Numbered from the stretch's first letter, positions 34,051-43,475 are shown. The stretch is DNA of 64,000 bases from Amycolatopsis sp. WQ 127309 (GCF_023023025.1 NZ_CP095481.1:3596001-3660000); one strand, 5' to 3'. Notes: generated by a model not told the origin, from the letters alone. Translations and numbers: made by a program.

Positions 34051-35790
34051 GTGGCAAGCGCGCAGCACGCAGCGGAGACGAACCCGGCTCGACTGGGCCC
34101 GCGCAAGCGGGAGGAGACCTGGCAGCGGCTGGGCAAGGAGACCTTCGACGTCGTCGTGATCGGCGGCGGCGTGGTCGGCGCGGGCACGGCGCTGGACGCC
34201 GCCACCCGCGGGCTGCGGGTCGCGCTCGTCGAGGCGCGGGATCTCGCGTCGGGCACGTCGAGCCGGTCGAGCAAGCTCTTCCACGGCGGCCTGCGTTACC
34301 TGGAACAGCTCGAATTCGGGCTCGTACGGGAAGCGCTTCGCGAGCGTGAGCTGATGCTGACGACGATTGCACCCCATCTGGTGAAGCCGGTGAGTTTCCT
34401 CTACCCGCTGACGCACCGCGTGTGGGAGCGGCCGTACACCGCCGCCGGCCTGCTGATGTACGACACGATGGGCGGCTCCAAGAGCGTCCCGGGGCAGAAG
34501 CACCTGACCCGCGCGGGCGCGCTGCGGATGGTGCCGGCGCTCAAGCGGTCCGCGCTGATCGGCGGGATCCGCTACTACGACGCGCAGTCCGACGACGCCC
34601 GCCACACCATGACGGTGGCGCGGACCGCGGCGCACTACGGCGCGATCGTGCGGACGTCGACCCAGGTGGTCGGGTTCCTGCGCGAAGCCGACCGGGTGTC
34701 CGGCGTGCGCGTGCGCGACGTCGAAGACGGGCGCGAGACGGAGATCTCGGCGGCCGTCGTGATCAACTGCACCGGCGTCTGGACCGACGAACTGCAGCGC
34801 CTTTCGGGCGGCCGCGGGCGGTTCCGGGTGCGGGCGAGCAAGGGCGTGCACATCGTCGTCCCGCGCGACCGGATCGTGTCGGAGTCGGGGATGATCCTGC
34901 GCACCGAGAAGTCGGTGCTGTTCGTCATTCCGTGGCGCAATCACTGGATCGTGGGCACCACGGACACGGACTGGAACCTCGACCTCGCGCACCCGGCGGC
35001 GACCAAGCACGACATCGACTACCTGCTGGAGCACGTCAACAGCGTCCTGGCGACGCCGTTGACGCACGACGACATCGAAGGTGTGTACGCCGGCCTTCGC
35101 CCGCTGCTGGCGGGGGAGAGCGAAGAGACGTCGAAGCTTTCGCGCGAGCACGCGGTGGCGCGGGTGGCGCCGGGCCTGGTCGCGATCGCGGGCGGCAAGT
35201 ACACGACCTACCGGGTGATGGCGGCGGACGCCGTCGACGCGGCGGCGGTCGACCTGCCGGGCCGCTCGCAGCCGTCGATCACGGACAAGGTCCCGCTGAT
35301 CGGCGCGGACGGCTACCACGCGCTGGTCAACCAGGCCGACCACCTGGCCGCGGAGCACGGCCTGCACCCCTATCGGGTGAGGCACCTGCTGGATCGCTAC
35401 GGCTCGCTGGTGCACGAGGTGCTGGCGCTCGCGGAGGGCCGCCCGGAGCTGCTCAAGCCGATCGAGCACGCGCCGGACTACCTGGGCGTCGAGGTGGTGT
35501 ACGCGGCCGCGCACGAGGGCGCGCTGCACCTCGAGGACGTCCTGGCCCGCCGCACGCGCATCTCGATCGAGTACGCCCACCGCGGCGTCGACTGCGCGGA
35601 ACAGGTCGCGGACCTGGTGGGCGAAGTCCTCGGCTGGTCACCCGAAACGGTGAAGCACGAGGTGGAGGTCTACCGGGGACGGGTCGAGGCGGAACGCGAG
35701 TCCCAGTCCCAGCCGAGCGACGAAGCGGCGGACGCGTTGCGGATCGCGGCCCCGGAGGCTCGTTCGGGCATCGTGGCGCCGGTCAGCTGA
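34051..35790 (+). CDS. glpD: Aerobic glycerol-3-phosphate dehydrogenase
   Basis: This 579-residue FAD enzyme is membrane-associated and oxidises glycerol 3-phosphate to dihydroxyacetone phosphate, passing electrons to quinone. The dinucleotide motif is VVVIGGGVVGAGTALDAATR. SSRSSKLFHGGLRYLEQ is the family signature, and IAGGKYTTYRVMA is the second conserved block. The C-terminal helical domain is present. The GTG at 34051 has a GAGGAGGA site upstream, which decides the start over the earlier ATG at 34009. It corresponds to M. tuberculosis glpD2 (Rv3302c), next to lpdA there too. Its divergent partner is glpFK. Confidence 0.95.
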   Translation: MASAQHAAETNPARLGPRKREETWQRLGKETFDVVVIGGGVVGAGTALDAATRGLRVALVEARDLASGTSSRSSKLFHGGLRYLEQLEFGLVREALRERELMLTTIAPHLVKPVSFLYPLTHRVWERPYTAAGLLMYDTMGGSKSVPGQKHLTRAGALRMVPALKRSALIGGIRYYDAQSDDARHTMTVARTAAHYGAIVRTSTQVVGFLREADRVSGVRVRDVEDGRETEISAAVVINCTGVWTDELQRLSGGRGRFRVRASKGVHIVVPRDRIVSESGMILRTEKSVLFVIPWRNHWIVGTTDTDWNLDLAHPAATKHDIDYLLEHVNSVLATPLTHDDIEGVYAGLRPLLAGESEETSKLSREHAVARVAPGLVAIAGGKYTTYRVMAADAVDAAAVDLPGRSQPSITDKVPLIGADGYHALVNQADHLAAEHGLHPYRVRHLLDRYGSLVHEVLALAEGRPELLKPIEHAPDYLGVEVVYAAAHEGALHLEDVLARRTRISIEYAHRGVDCAEQVADLVGEVLGWSPETVKHEVEVYRGRVEAERESQSQPSDEAADALRIAAPEARSGIVAPVS

Positions 35791-35841
35791 CCACGGCTTC
35801 CCGTGGTCGAACCGCCTGCGGCCTGGCTGTCAGGCGGTTCG
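35791..35841 (+). terminator. Two hairpins after glpD
   Basis: CCACGG-cttc-CCGTGG follows the stop codon immediately. CGAACCGCCTG (35808-35818) pairs perfectly with CAGGCGGTTCG (35831-35841). Together they make a likely transcript end. From here to 36041 (about 200 bases) I see no gene. Confidence 0.6.
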
Positions 35842-36041
35842 CCACGGCAGGCCGTCAGGCGGCTGGCCATGGCGTTGTCCACAGGGTCCCCGCCTTGTGG
35901 GCAACTCGGGCGCTGGCGTCCTTCTGGGCGGGTTTCGTCCGAGGGCGCCGATAGACTGGCCTAGGGGCCGCCCCCCAGGGAAGGGTGGGGGGAGTTTCGG
36001 CCGGCGGCGGTGATGGCAGGCGAGTTGGATGGCCGGTGTGG

Positions 36042-36572
36042 CTAGGACGTGCGGTGCCAGCGGATCAGGCGCTCGCCTGTCGGGGCCGGGTGGTCTTCGG
36101 GGCCCAGCAACGTGAATCCGCAGCGCTCCGCGACTATTGCCGACGCCGTGTTGCTCTCCTCGTAGCGGTAGCTGACCTCCGTCAGCCCCAAGCCGCCGAA
36201 ACCGAAGCGCAGGGCCGCGTTCAACGCCGTTGTCGCTATGCCCTTGCCGCGCTCGGCGGGGTGGATCCAGATCGTCGCCTCCGCGTACTCCGCGTCCAGG
36301 CTCAGCTCGCGCAGGCCCACCTCGCCCAGTAGCCGTCCTGACGTCGGCTCGGCGATCGCCCACGAGCAGCGCTCGTCGCCCGCCCACTGGGCCGCTCGCA
36401 GGGCCACGTACTCCGTCGCCTCGTCCAGGGTGCGCAGGCGGTAGTTCAGGACGTACTTGCGGTGCGTCGGGTCGGCGAACGCCTCCATCAGCACCGCGCG
36501 GTCGTCGATGTGCCGGTCGGCGCGCAGCTGGCGCAGGTAGTAGGTGCCCGCGTTGATCTCCACCGGTTCCAC
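36042..36572 (-). CDS. GNAT-family N-acetyltransferase (RimJ/RimL-like)
   Basis: The protein has 176 residues. The acetyl-CoA-binding motif A is ATIWIHPAERGKGIATTALN, with the Arg/Gly-rich loop that holds the pyrophosphate. The preceding strand LLGEVGLRELS and the following VSYRYEESNTASAIVAERCG give the RimJ/RimL-type subgroup, which acetylates protein N-termini or small amines. The acceptor is unknown. It stands alone between glpD and the secreted paralogues. Confidence 0.87.
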   Translation of the reverse strand: MEPVEINAGTYYLRQLRADRHIDDRAVLMEAFADPTHRKYVLNYRLRTLDEATEYVALRAAQWAGDERCSWAIAEPTSGRLLGEVGLRELSLDAEYAEATIWIHPAERGKGIATTALNAALRFGFGGLGLTEVSYRYEESNTASAIVAERCGFTLLGPEDHPAPTGERLIRWHRTS

Positions 36573-36653
36573 TCCGCCCAGCCTAGCCAGGCCGGTGGCA
36601 CACCGCCCCCGGCCTGGCGATCACGGCGCGGTCAAGGCAAGAAGACTGCCCGG

Positions 36654-37670
36654 TTACGCAGGCAGCAGGCGCCAGATCACCGGCACCCCGCCCGCGTCCC
36701 GCGATCCGTTCGTGGCGAACCCGGCCAGCGAGCCGTCGTCGGCCGCGACGCGGGTTTCGAACACGGCGTAGCCGCTCGGGCCCCGGACGACGCCCGGGGT
36801 CGTGCCGCGCCACACCGCGCCGTTCCCGACGATCACCGGGCCCGACGGGTTGGGCACGAGCCCCGCCGTCAAGCCCCCGGAGTTGACGCTCAAGGCCCGC
36901 CCGCCGCCCTCGAGCCCGACGGTCGTGTCCGGCGTGGTCCAGCGGGCCGCTTGCTCGCCGCCCCAGTTCCGGATGCCGACGACCACGCCCTTGCGGATCG
37001 CCAGGGCGGTCGCCTGGGAGGACGGGCTCGGCGACAGCCGCCGGAAGACGCCGTCCTTCCACAGGCCCGAGCCGGTGCCCGAGTTCACCAGGATCGTGCC
37101 GTCGTCGTCCAGGTCGCGCGCGGACGAGACGTCCGCCGACTGCGGGATGACCACCGGCGCGCTCCCGCCGGCCCGCCACAGGACGACGGCGCCGGGCCCG
37201 TTGTCGGCCCGGTAGGCCTGGCCCAGCAGGTCGCCGTTCGTGTTGATCGCGAGGCCGAACACGTAGTCGTAGCCCGCCGGGACGTCCTTGAGGTGGAACC
37301 CGGTCGCGTCCAGCACGAACGCCCGGCTGACCATCGTCTGGTAGTCGTGCGCGGTGCCCGCCACCTGCCCGGACGGGTTTTCGTCGTTGGCGTCGGCCCG
37401 CTCGTACCCGCTCGGCAGGCCGCGCACCACGGGCTGCCCGCCGCGCCAGCTGACGACCTGCGTCACGTCGTTCACCCGGAACGTCCCGGTGTACTCGCCC
37501 TTCCCGTCCGAACCGGTCAGGAACCCGCCGCTGCTGCCCGGCGGCAGCGGCAGGACCGTCGGCTGCCACGGGAGGCGGCTCGTCACGGCTTCGGCGGGCT
37601 GCGCCAGCGCCGCCACGGTGAGCGTGGCGACGACGGGCGCCACGGCCCGCACCCAGAACTTGCTCTTCAT
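36654..37670 (-). CDS. Secreted beta-rich protein, tandem paralogue 1
   Basis: The protein has 338 residues. A signal peptide (MKSKFWVRAVAPVVATLTVA) ends near AQPAEA. The mature part is a run of short beta-rich repeats around motifs such as TQVVSWRGGQPV, DENPSGQVAGTA, INTNGDLLGQAY and DLDDDGTILVN, each a strand-Gly-Asp-strand unit of about 45 residues. This suggests a beta-propeller like that of HAF-repeat extracellular proteins. No catalytic residues are visible. It lies 91 bp from a clear paralogue on the same strand. The function is unknown; a two-component system gene pair lies just upstream of both. Confidence 0.75.
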   Translation of the reverse strand: MKSKFWVRAVAPVVATLTVAALAQPAEAVTSRLPWQPTVLPLPPGSSGGFLTGSDGKGEYTGTFRVNDVTQVVSWRGGQPVVRGLPSGYERADANDENPSGQVAGTAHDYQTMVSRAFVLDATGFHLKDVPAGYDYVFGLAINTNGDLLGQAYRADNGPGAVVLWRAGGSAPVVIPQSADVSSARDLDDDGTILVNSGTGSGLWKDGVFRRLSPSPSSQATALAIRKGVVVGIRNWGGEQAARWTTPDTTVGLEGGGRALSVNSGGLTAGLVPNPSGPVIVGNGAVWRGTTPGVVRGPSGYAVFETRVAADDGSLAGFATNGSRDAGGVPVIWRLLPA

Positions 37671-37761
37671 CGGCTTTCTCCCTTTCCCCCGACCTGCAAG
37701 ATCACCACGTCGCAGGCCGGGGTCCGGTTGCCCGGCGAAAGGAGCAATCCGCCGAAACGGG

Positions 37762-38784
37762 TCAGCGCGAGGAGTACCGCCACACCGCCGGCCGGCCGGT
37801 GTTCGTCGTCGGCTCGCTGTCGGCCACGGTGCCCGCGACGACGCCGTCGTCGCCGACCACCTCCGCCCACGCCGCCGCGAAGCCCGGGGCCGGCGGCAGC
37901 GTGCCGTACGGCTGCGTGCCCAGCCAGACCCGCAGCGGGCTGAACCGGCCCGTCGAGACGTCGCCGTAGCCGACGACCAGGCCGGTCCGGTTGACGCCGA
38001 ACGCCGCGCCCGAACCGGGCAGCACTACCGGGTCGGCCGGGGTGCGCCACTGGACGCCGCCCGGGGTCTGGTCCGCGGTGGCGAAGTTGCCGACCACCTG
38101 GCCGGTCCGGACGGCGGCCGCGTGCACGGAGCCGGCGCCCGGCGGGGCCGTCAGCCTGGTGAACGTGCCGTCCTTCCACAGCACGGCGCCCGGGAACGAG
38201 TCGGCCAGCACGCTCCCGTCGTCGTCGACGTCGGTCGCCAGCAGGTACGGGTCCCCGGTGATCACCACCGGGTGCTCCCGGTCTTCCGCGCGCCAGAGCA
38301 GCACCTCCGGGTCTTCGGCGGACCACCCGGACGCGGTGGCGACGACGTCACCCCGTTCGTTGATGGCCGCCGCCGACACGTACGGCCGGTCGGCGGGCCG
38401 CGGCAGCAGCCGGAACTTCCCGGCCTCCAGCAGGAACACCTGCCGCTGGAACGAGGCGTCGGCGACGTCGCCGAGGACGGTCCCCGCGGAGTTCTCGTCC
38501 GCGACCGCGGGCGACCGGAGCCCGGCCGGCAGCGGGTGGACCGTCGCCTGCGTGCCCGACCACGTCACGACCTGCGATGCCCCGTCCAGCACCAGGTTCC
38601 CGGCGAAGCCGCCGTGGCTGTCGGTGCCGCGCACCCAGCCCGTCGCGCCCGGGTACCCGGCCGGCGACGGCAGCAGCTCCACCCGCCAGGTGCCGGGCGA
38701 GGCCTCCGCGGACTGGGTGAGCGTGGTGGTGAGCAAGGCCGCGGCCGCCAGCACGGCGACACGTCTCGCGAATCCGAAAGTCAT
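37762..38784 (-). CDS. Secreted beta-rich protein, tandem paralogue 2
   Basis: The protein has 340 residues, with signal peptide MTFGFARRVAVLAAAALLTT ending near QSAEA. The same repeat grammar as the downstream neighbour can be aligned by eye: SQVVTWSGTQATV, DENSAGTVLGDV, INERGDVVATAS and DVDDDGSVLADS, with the shared LWKDGTFTRL block. The two genes are therefore a tandem duplication that has diverged widely. A beta-propeller-like fold is inferred. They lie downstream of a NarL-type response regulator gene (38851-39462) on the same strand, 66 bases away, so that system could control them. Confidence 0.75.
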   Translation of the reverse strand: MTFGFARRVAVLAAAALLTTTLTQSAEASPGTWRVELLPSPAGYPGATGWVRGTDSHGGFAGNLVLDGASQVVTWSGTQATVHPLPAGLRSPAVADENSAGTVLGDVADASFQRQVFLLEAGKFRLLPRPADRPYVSAAAINERGDVVATASGWSAEDPEVLLWRAEDREHPVVITGDPYLLATDVDDDGSVLADSFPGAVLWKDGTFTRLTAPPGAGSVHAAAVRTGQVVGNFATADQTPGGVQWRTPADPVVLPGSGAAFGVNRTGLVVGYGDVSTGRFSPLRVWLGTQPYGTLPPAPGFAAAWAEVVGDDGVVAGTVADSEPTTNTGRPAVWRYSSR

Positions 38785-38850
38785 CCGATTCCCTCCCCGG
38801 GTTCGATGTGACCGACACGCGCCGGCACCGCGACGGGTTTAGGGCGGGGT

Positions 38851-39462
38851 TCAGAGCAGGCCGCGGCGGTAGGCCTCGCCGACCGCCGCCGCGCGGTCGT
38901 TCACCCCGAGCTTCGCGTACGCGTTCAGCAGATGGGTCTTCACGCTCGCCTCGCTGACGAACAGCTGCCGCGCCGCCGCGCGGTTCGTCGCCCCGGCCGC
39001 CACCAGGCGCAGGACCTCCAGCTCACGGCGGGTCAGCGGCCCGGCCTCGCGAAAACCGCCCAGCACCCGGCTCGCGACGCTCGGCGCCAGCACCGGCTCC
39101 CCGCGGGCCGCCGCGCGGACGGCGTTCAGCAGGTCCGCGACCGGGGCGTCCTTCAGCAGGTAACCCGTCGCGCCGGCCTCGATCGCCGGGAGGACGTCCG
39201 TCTCCGCGTCGTACGTCGTCAGCACCAGGACGCGCACCGCGGGATGGGAGACGGCGAGCCGGCGGATCGCGCCGACGCCGTCCAGCTCCGGCATGCGCAG
39301 GTCCATCAGCACGACGTCGGGGTGGTGCCGGGCCACGAGGGCCAGCGCCTCCACCCCGGACGCCGCTTCGCCGACGACCTCGATGTCGGCCTCGCCGGTG
39401 AACGCGCCGCGGAGGCCGTCGCGGACGACCGGGTGGTCGTCGGTGACGACGACCCGGATCAC
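38851..39462 (-). CDS. NarL/LuxR-family response regulator
   Basis: The protein has 203 residues. The receiver domain has acidic pocket TDDH (Asp8, Asp9), phospho-acceptor Asp54 in VLMDLRMPEL, Thr in VLTTYD and Lys in YLLKDAPV. The C-terminal LuxR HTH is LTRRELEVLRLVAAGATNRA followed by SEASVKTHLLNAYAKLGV. It is encoded with its kinase: the GTG start overlaps the kinase stop by four bases. Two DUF1707 membrane protein genes precede the kinase on the same strand. The target genes are unknown. Confidence 0.93.
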   Translation of the reverse strand: MIRVVVTDDHPVVRDGLRGAFTGEADIEVVGEAASGVEALALVARHHPDVVLMDLRMPELDGVGAIRRLAVSHPAVRVLVLTTYDAETDVLPAIEAGATGYLLKDAPVADLLNAVRAAARGEPVLAPSVASRVLGGFREAGPLTRRELEVLRLVAAGATNRAAARQLFVSEASVKTHLLNAYAKLGVNDRAAAVGEAYRRGLL

Positions 39463-40646
39463 GACGCCGCCGGCAGCGCCGGGACCTGGGCGTTGACCGC
39501 CGTGCCGCCGCCCGGGGTGCTCTCGACCGACAGCGTCCCCGCCACCCGCTGGACGCGGTGGCGCATCGCCGCCAGCCCGAAGCCGGTGCCGTCGCCGCGG
39601 TCACCAGGGCTGAACCCGACGCCGTCGTCGACGACGTCCAGCAGCACGACGTCGTCCGAATAGGACAGTGTCAGCCCGATCCGGGATGCCTTCGCGTGCT
39701 TCTCCGCGTTGGCCAGCGCTTCCTGCGCGACGCGGTAGAGCGTGACCTCCACTTCGGGCAGCAGCGGCCGGACGTCGCCGGTGGTTTCGGTGCGCACGGC
39801 CACCCCGGACGTCTCGGCGACGCGGCCCGCCAGGTCGGAAAGCGCTTCCGGCAGCCGGGACTCGGCCAGTGGTTCGGGGCGCAGCGCCTGCACCGCGCGA
39901 CGCGCTTCGCTGAGGCTGTCGCGCGCCAAGGTGCGCACCTGGGCCAGCCGGCGGTCGCGGCCGGGGCCGTCCTCGCGGTCGGCGGCCTGCAGCTGCGTGA
40001 CGATCCCGGTCAGGCCCTGGGCCAGCGTGTCGTGGATTTCGCGGGCCATCCGCTGCCGCTCGTCGAGCACACCGGCCTCGCGCGCCCGGCTCAGCAGCTG
40101 CGCGTGCAGGCCCGCGTTCTCCGCCAGCGCCGCTTCCAGCCGCGTGTTCGTCTTGCGCCGCTTCTCGCTCTCCGCGCCGACGAACCAGGCCGCGTACAGC
40201 AGCGGCCCGACGACCGAGGCGACCAGCACCCAGGTCGGGCTCCGCGGGTCCGAGCCGTTGACGAGCATCGGCAGCACGGCGGTCGCCGCCACCGCGAAGA
40301 ACCCCCAGCGGGCCGGGAACAGCACGAACGCGAGCGGGTAGCCGAACGACGCGAACCCGGTGAACAGGTCGTTGCGCGCCACCAGCACGAGCGCGCCCGC
40401 GAGGACACCGGCGTAGTAGCCGGCGGCCAGCCACGGGTGCGCCTTCCGGCGCGGGAACAGCGGGATCAGCAGCGGCAGCCACAGCGCGGTGACCACGACG
40501 ACGACCAGCGTGGCGCCCCAGTCCGCGTCCCGGCCGGCCGCCCAGAACGAGCACGCGACGAGGCCGGCCAGGCCGACGAAGGTGAAGATCGGCCCGGCCA
40601 GCCGCTCACCCCGGGCGTCCAGCGCGCCCGGAACCACGCCCATCAC
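39459..40646 (-). CDS. NarL-type sensor histidine kinase (HisKA_3)
   Basis: The protein has 395 residues. About six membrane helices occupy the N-terminal half with almost no external loop, suggesting a ligand sensed in or near the membrane. The HisKA_3 motif RQRMAREIHDTLAQGLTGIV carries the phospho-acceptor His. The ATPase domain contains YRVAQEALANAEKHAKAS (N box) and DVVDDGVGF followed by GTGFGLAAM. The start is either GTG 40646 or the adjacent ATG 40643. A 19-bp gap to the preceding DUF1707 gene suggests one transcript. Confidence 0.92.
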   Translation of the reverse strand: MMGVVPGALDARGERLAGPIFTFVGLAGLVACSFWAAGRDADWGATLVVVVVTALWLPLLIPLFPRRKAHPWLAAGYYAGVLAGALVLVARNDLFTGFASFGYPLAFVLFPARWGFFAVAATAVLPMLVNGSDPRSPTWVLVASVVGPLLYAAWFVGAESEKRRKTNTRLEAALAENAGLHAQLLSRAREAGVLDERQRMAREIHDTLAQGLTGIVTQLQAADREDGPGRDRRLAQVRTLARDSLSEARRAVQALRPEPLAESRLPEALSDLAGRVAETSGVAVRTETTGDVRPLLPEVEVTLYRVAQEALANAEKHAKASRIGLTLSYSDDVVLLDVVDDGVGFSPGDRGDGTGFGLAAMRHRVQRVAGTLSVESTPGGGTAVNAQVPALPAAS

Positions 40647-40665
40647 GGGGCCGATTCTCGCAGGT

Positions 40666-41055
40666 TCAGCGCCGGCGGCGGAGCCCCGCGAGCATCGCGA
40701 TCACCAGTGGCAGCGCGATCGAGATGATCAGCAACCGCCCGCGGCTGAGGATGAGCACCGCGATCGCGACGACGATGGCGATCGGCACCGCGCTCGCGTT
40801 CAGGAACCGCGTCACGGTGCTTTCCCCGGTCACCACCGGGACGCCGGGCGCGGCGGCGCCGCCCACCAGGGCACTGGGCCGGGGTGAGGGCAGGTCGTCG
40901 AACAGCGGGATGAGCTCGCTGACCCGCTTGGCCGCGGCGACCTGCGCGGAGCGGGTGCCGTACTCGTCGATGTCGAGGCGTCCGGTGCGGACGTGTTCTT
41001 CGAGGACGTCGAGGGCGTCCTGACGCTCGGCGTCGCTCAGGCGGATGTCGCTCAC
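40666..41055 (-). CDS. DUF1707 membrane protein, shorter paralogue
   Basis: The protein has 129 residues. The N-terminal DUF1707 domain (about residues 3-54: IRLSDAERQDALDVLEEHVR, then LDIDEYGTR and LIPLFDDLP) is a SHOCT-like helical module found at the start of many actinobacterial membrane proteins. Two helices follow (VPIAIVVAIAVLILS and LLIISIALPLVIAMLAG), ending in a basic tail. It is one of two adjacent DUF1707 genes, eight bases apart, followed by a two-component pair on the same strand. No biochemical role is known for the domain. Confidence 0.82.
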   Translation of the reverse strand: MSDIRLSDAERQDALDVLEEHVRTGRLDIDEYGTRSAQVAAAKRVSELIPLFDDLPSPRPSALVGGAAAPGVPVVTGESTVTRFLNASAVPIAIVVAIAVLILSRGRLLIISIALPLVIAMLAGLRRRR

Positions 41056-41062
41056 GACGGCG

Positions 41063-41623
41063 TCAGCGGCCCAGTTCGCGCCGGCGGTCGCGGTAGGAGT
41101 CGCGCACCTCGCGCCGGCGTTCCCGGCCGTGCAGGTGCCGCTCGTGGTGGTCGTGGTGGTCGTGGTGGTTCTGGTCGTGGTTCCAGCCGTGGCCCCACAT
41201 CGACTTGCCGACCACGGTCAGCCCGATCGGGACGAAGATGATCGGCCAGGCCAGCGTGCCGGTGGCGATCAGCGCGATCGCCGCGATGAAGGCCAGCGGC
41301 ACGATCGCGGCGAGGAACCGCTGCGCCGGCGCCCAGTGCTCGGGCGAGCCGGACCGCTGCTGCGCGGGCACGGCCTGCTTGTCCGGCTCGGGCGCGGCCA
41401 CGGCGGCCTGCGGCGTTTCGTCGTAGTGGGGGTGGGGCGAGGGCAGATCCGCGAAGAGCTCGGTGAGCTCGCCGCGCGTCTTGGCCGCGGTGATGCGGGC
41501 CGAGCGCTCGCCGTACTCGTCGATGTCGATCCGCCCCGCGGTCATGTGCTCACCGAGCGCGGTCAACGCGGACTCGCGGTTCTGGTCGCTGATCCGCAGC
41601 TGCGGAGACGGGACTTCGGTCAC
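41063..41623 (-). CDS. DUF1707 membrane protein with His-rich C-terminus
   Basis: The protein has 186 residues. A DUF1707 domain (LRISDQNRESALTALGEHM and IDIDEYGERSARITAAKTRG) is followed by a linker with Pro/Ala/Gln. Two helices come next (FLAAIVPLAFIAAIALIATG, then a second). The cytosolic tail contains many His (about 12 within 25 residues: HGWNHDQNHHDHHDHHERHL) ending in Arg-rich sequence. The His cluster could bind zinc, nickel or copper, which makes a metal signal for the linked two-component system an attractive idea. It is the first gene of the run at 41623-38851. Confidence 0.82.
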   Translation of the reverse strand: MTEVPSPQLRISDQNRESALTALGEHMTAGRIDIDEYGERSARITAAKTRGELTELFADLPSPHPHYDETPQAAVAAPEPDKQAVPAQQRSGSPEHWAPAQRFLAAIVPLAFIAAIALIATGTLAWPIIFVPIGLTVVGKSMWGHGWNHDQNHHDHHDHHERHLHGRERRREVRDSYRDRRRELGR

Positions 41624-41636
41624 CTTGCCGATGGTA

Positions 41637-41655
41637 GGCCGCCTCGGGGGCGGCC
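41637..41655. terminator. GC-rich hairpin between accA3 and the DUF1707 operon
   Basis: GGCCGCC and GGCGGCC pair around a 5-base loop, extended by flanking TGG/CCA. It lies 27 bases beyond the accA3 stop and 14 bases before the DUF1707 start at 41623, so it probably separates the two transcripts. Confidence 0.45.
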
Positions 41656-41681
41656 CACCACGACATCCGTAACGAACTGTC

Positions 41682-43475
41682 CTACTTGATCTCGAGAAGC
41701 TGCGTGCCCTGCGTCACGGCGGCGCCGACTTCGACCGAAAGACCGGTGACGGTGCCCGCTTTGTGCGCGGTGACCGGGTTCTCCATCTTCATCGCCTCGA
41801 GGACGACGATCAGCTCGCCGGCCTCGACCGACTGACCCTCTTCGACGGCGACCTTGACGATGGTGCCCTGCATCGGCGCGGTGACGGCGTCACCACTCAC
41901 CGCCGCCTTGCCACCACCGGCGCGCTTGCGCGGCTTCGCCTTGACGGCCGTGCCGCCGCCACCGCCGCCTTCGAGCGCGAACCCGCCGGGCAGCGACACC
42001 TCGAGGCGGCGCCCGCCGACCTCGACGACGACGTTGTGCCGGGGCTCCTCTTCGGGCGCATCGACGTCCGGCGCCACGAACGGCTCAATCCGGTTGTCGA
42101 ACTCCGTCTCGATCCAGCGGGTGTGCACGCTGAAGCCGTTTTCGTCACCGATGAACGCCGGGTCGTCGACGATCACGCGGTCGAACGGCAGCACCGTGGC
42201 CATGCCCTCGACGACCATCTCGGCCAGGGCGCGGCGGCTGCGTTCGAGGGCGTTGTTGCGGTCCGAGCCGGTGACGATCAGCTTCGCCAGCATCGAGTCG
42301 AACTGGCCGCCGATCACGCTGCCGGACTCGACACCGGAGTCGACGCGGACGCCGGGGCCGCTCGGCGCGAGGAACTTCGTGACCGTGCCCGGCGCGGGCA
42401 GGAAGCCGCGGCCGGCGTCCTCGCCGTTGATGCGGAACTCGATCGAGTGACCGCGCGGCTCGGGGTCCTCGGTGATCCGGAGCTTCTCGCCGCGCGCGAT
42501 GCGGAACATCTCGCGGACCAGGTCGAGGCCGGTGGTCTCCTCGGAGACCGGGTGCTCGACCTGCAGCCGCGTGTTGACCTCGAGGAAGGAGATGGTGCCG
42601 TCGGTGGCGACGAGGTACTCGACCGTGCCGGCGCCGTAGTAGCCGGCTTCCTTGCAGATCGCCTTCGCCGACTCGTGGATCCGGGCGCGCTGGTCGTCGG
42701 ACAGGAAGGGCGCGGGCGCCTCTTCGACGAGCTTCTGGTGCCGCCGCTGCAGCGAGCAGTCGCGGGTGCCGACGACGATCGCGTTGCCGTGCTGATCGGC
42801 CAGCACCTGCGCCTCGACGTGACGCGGCTTGTCCAGGTAGCGCTCGACGAAGCACTCGCCGCGGCCGAACGCCGCGACGGCCTCGCGCGTGGCCGACTCG
42901 AACAGCTCCGGGATCTCTTCGCGGGTGCGCGCGACCTTGAGGCCGCGGCCACCGCCGCCGAACGCGGCCTTGATGGCCACCGGCAGGCCGTGCTCGTCGG
43001 CGAACGCGACGATCTCGCTCGCGTCCTTCGCCGGCTCCTTGGTGCCCGGCACCAGCGGCGCGCCCGCGCGCGTCGCGATGTGCCGCGCGGTGACCTTGTC
43101 GCCGAGGTCGCGGATGGCCTGCGGGCTCGGCCCGATCCAGGTCAGCCCGGCGTCGATGACCGCCTGGGCGAAGTCCGCGTTCTCGGAGAGGAAGCCGTAG
43201 CCCGGGTGCACGGAGTCGGCGCCGGAGTGCTTCGCCGCGTCGAGCAGCTTGTCGACGGACAGGTAGCTCTCGGCGGCCGTGGTGCCGCCCAGCGCGAAGG
43301 CCTCGTCGGCCAGGCGCACGTGCGGTGCGTCGCGGTCCGGATCGGCGTACACCGCGACACTGGCGAGGCCAGCGTCCTTGGCGGCTCTGATCACGCGTAC
43401 CGCGATCTCGCCCCGGTTGGCGACCAGGATCTTGGTCACCGGACCACCGGTGGATTCGCCGACCTGCTCGGCCAC
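41682..43475 (-). CDS. accA3: Acyl-CoA carboxylase alpha subunit (biotin carboxylase plus BCCP)
   Basis: This 597-residue biotin-dependent carboxylase subunit begins the biotin carboxylase domain at [23 protein letters not shown]-grasp motifs [12 protein letters not shown] and [14 protein letters not shown] are present. The biotin carrier domain ends the protein with EAMKMENP, biotinylated on Lys563. The linker includes a Gly run and Lys/Arg stretch. The start is GTG 43475: it has an AGGAGG site six bases upstream, whereas GTG 43439 lacks one. This gives the short N-terminal tail seen in mycobacterial AccA3. It supplies carboxybiotin to AccD subunits, including AccD5 encoded at 54755-56392. 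Confidence 0.95.
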   Translation of the reverse strand: MAEQVGESTGGPVTKILVANRGEIAVRVIRAAKDAGLASVAVYADPDRDAPHVRLADEAFALGGTTAAESYLSVDKLLDAAKHSGADSVHPGYGFLSENADFAQAVIDAGLTWIGPSPQAIRDLGDKVTARHIATRAGAPLVPGTKEPAKDASEIVAFADEHGLPVAIKAAFGGGGRGLKVARTREEIPELFESATREAVAAFGRGECFVERYLDKPRHVEAQVLADQHGNAIVVGTRDCSLQRRHQKLVEEAPAPFLSDDQRARIHESAKAICKEAGYYGAGTVEYLVATDGTISFLEVNTRLQVEHPVSEETTGLDLVREMFRIARGEKLRITEDPEPRGHSIEFRINGEDAGRGFLPAPGTVTKFLAPSGPGVRVDSGVESGSVIGGQFDSMLAKLIVTGSDRNNALERSRRALAEMVVEGMATVLPFDRVIVDDPAFIGDENGFSVHTRWIETEFDNRIEPFVAPDVDAPEEEPRHNVVVEVGGRRLEVSLPGGFALEGGGGGGTAVKAKPRKRAGGGKAAVSGDAVTAPMQGTIVKVAVEEGQSVEAGELIVVLEAMKMENPVTAHKAGTVTGLSVEVGAAVTQGTQLLEIK

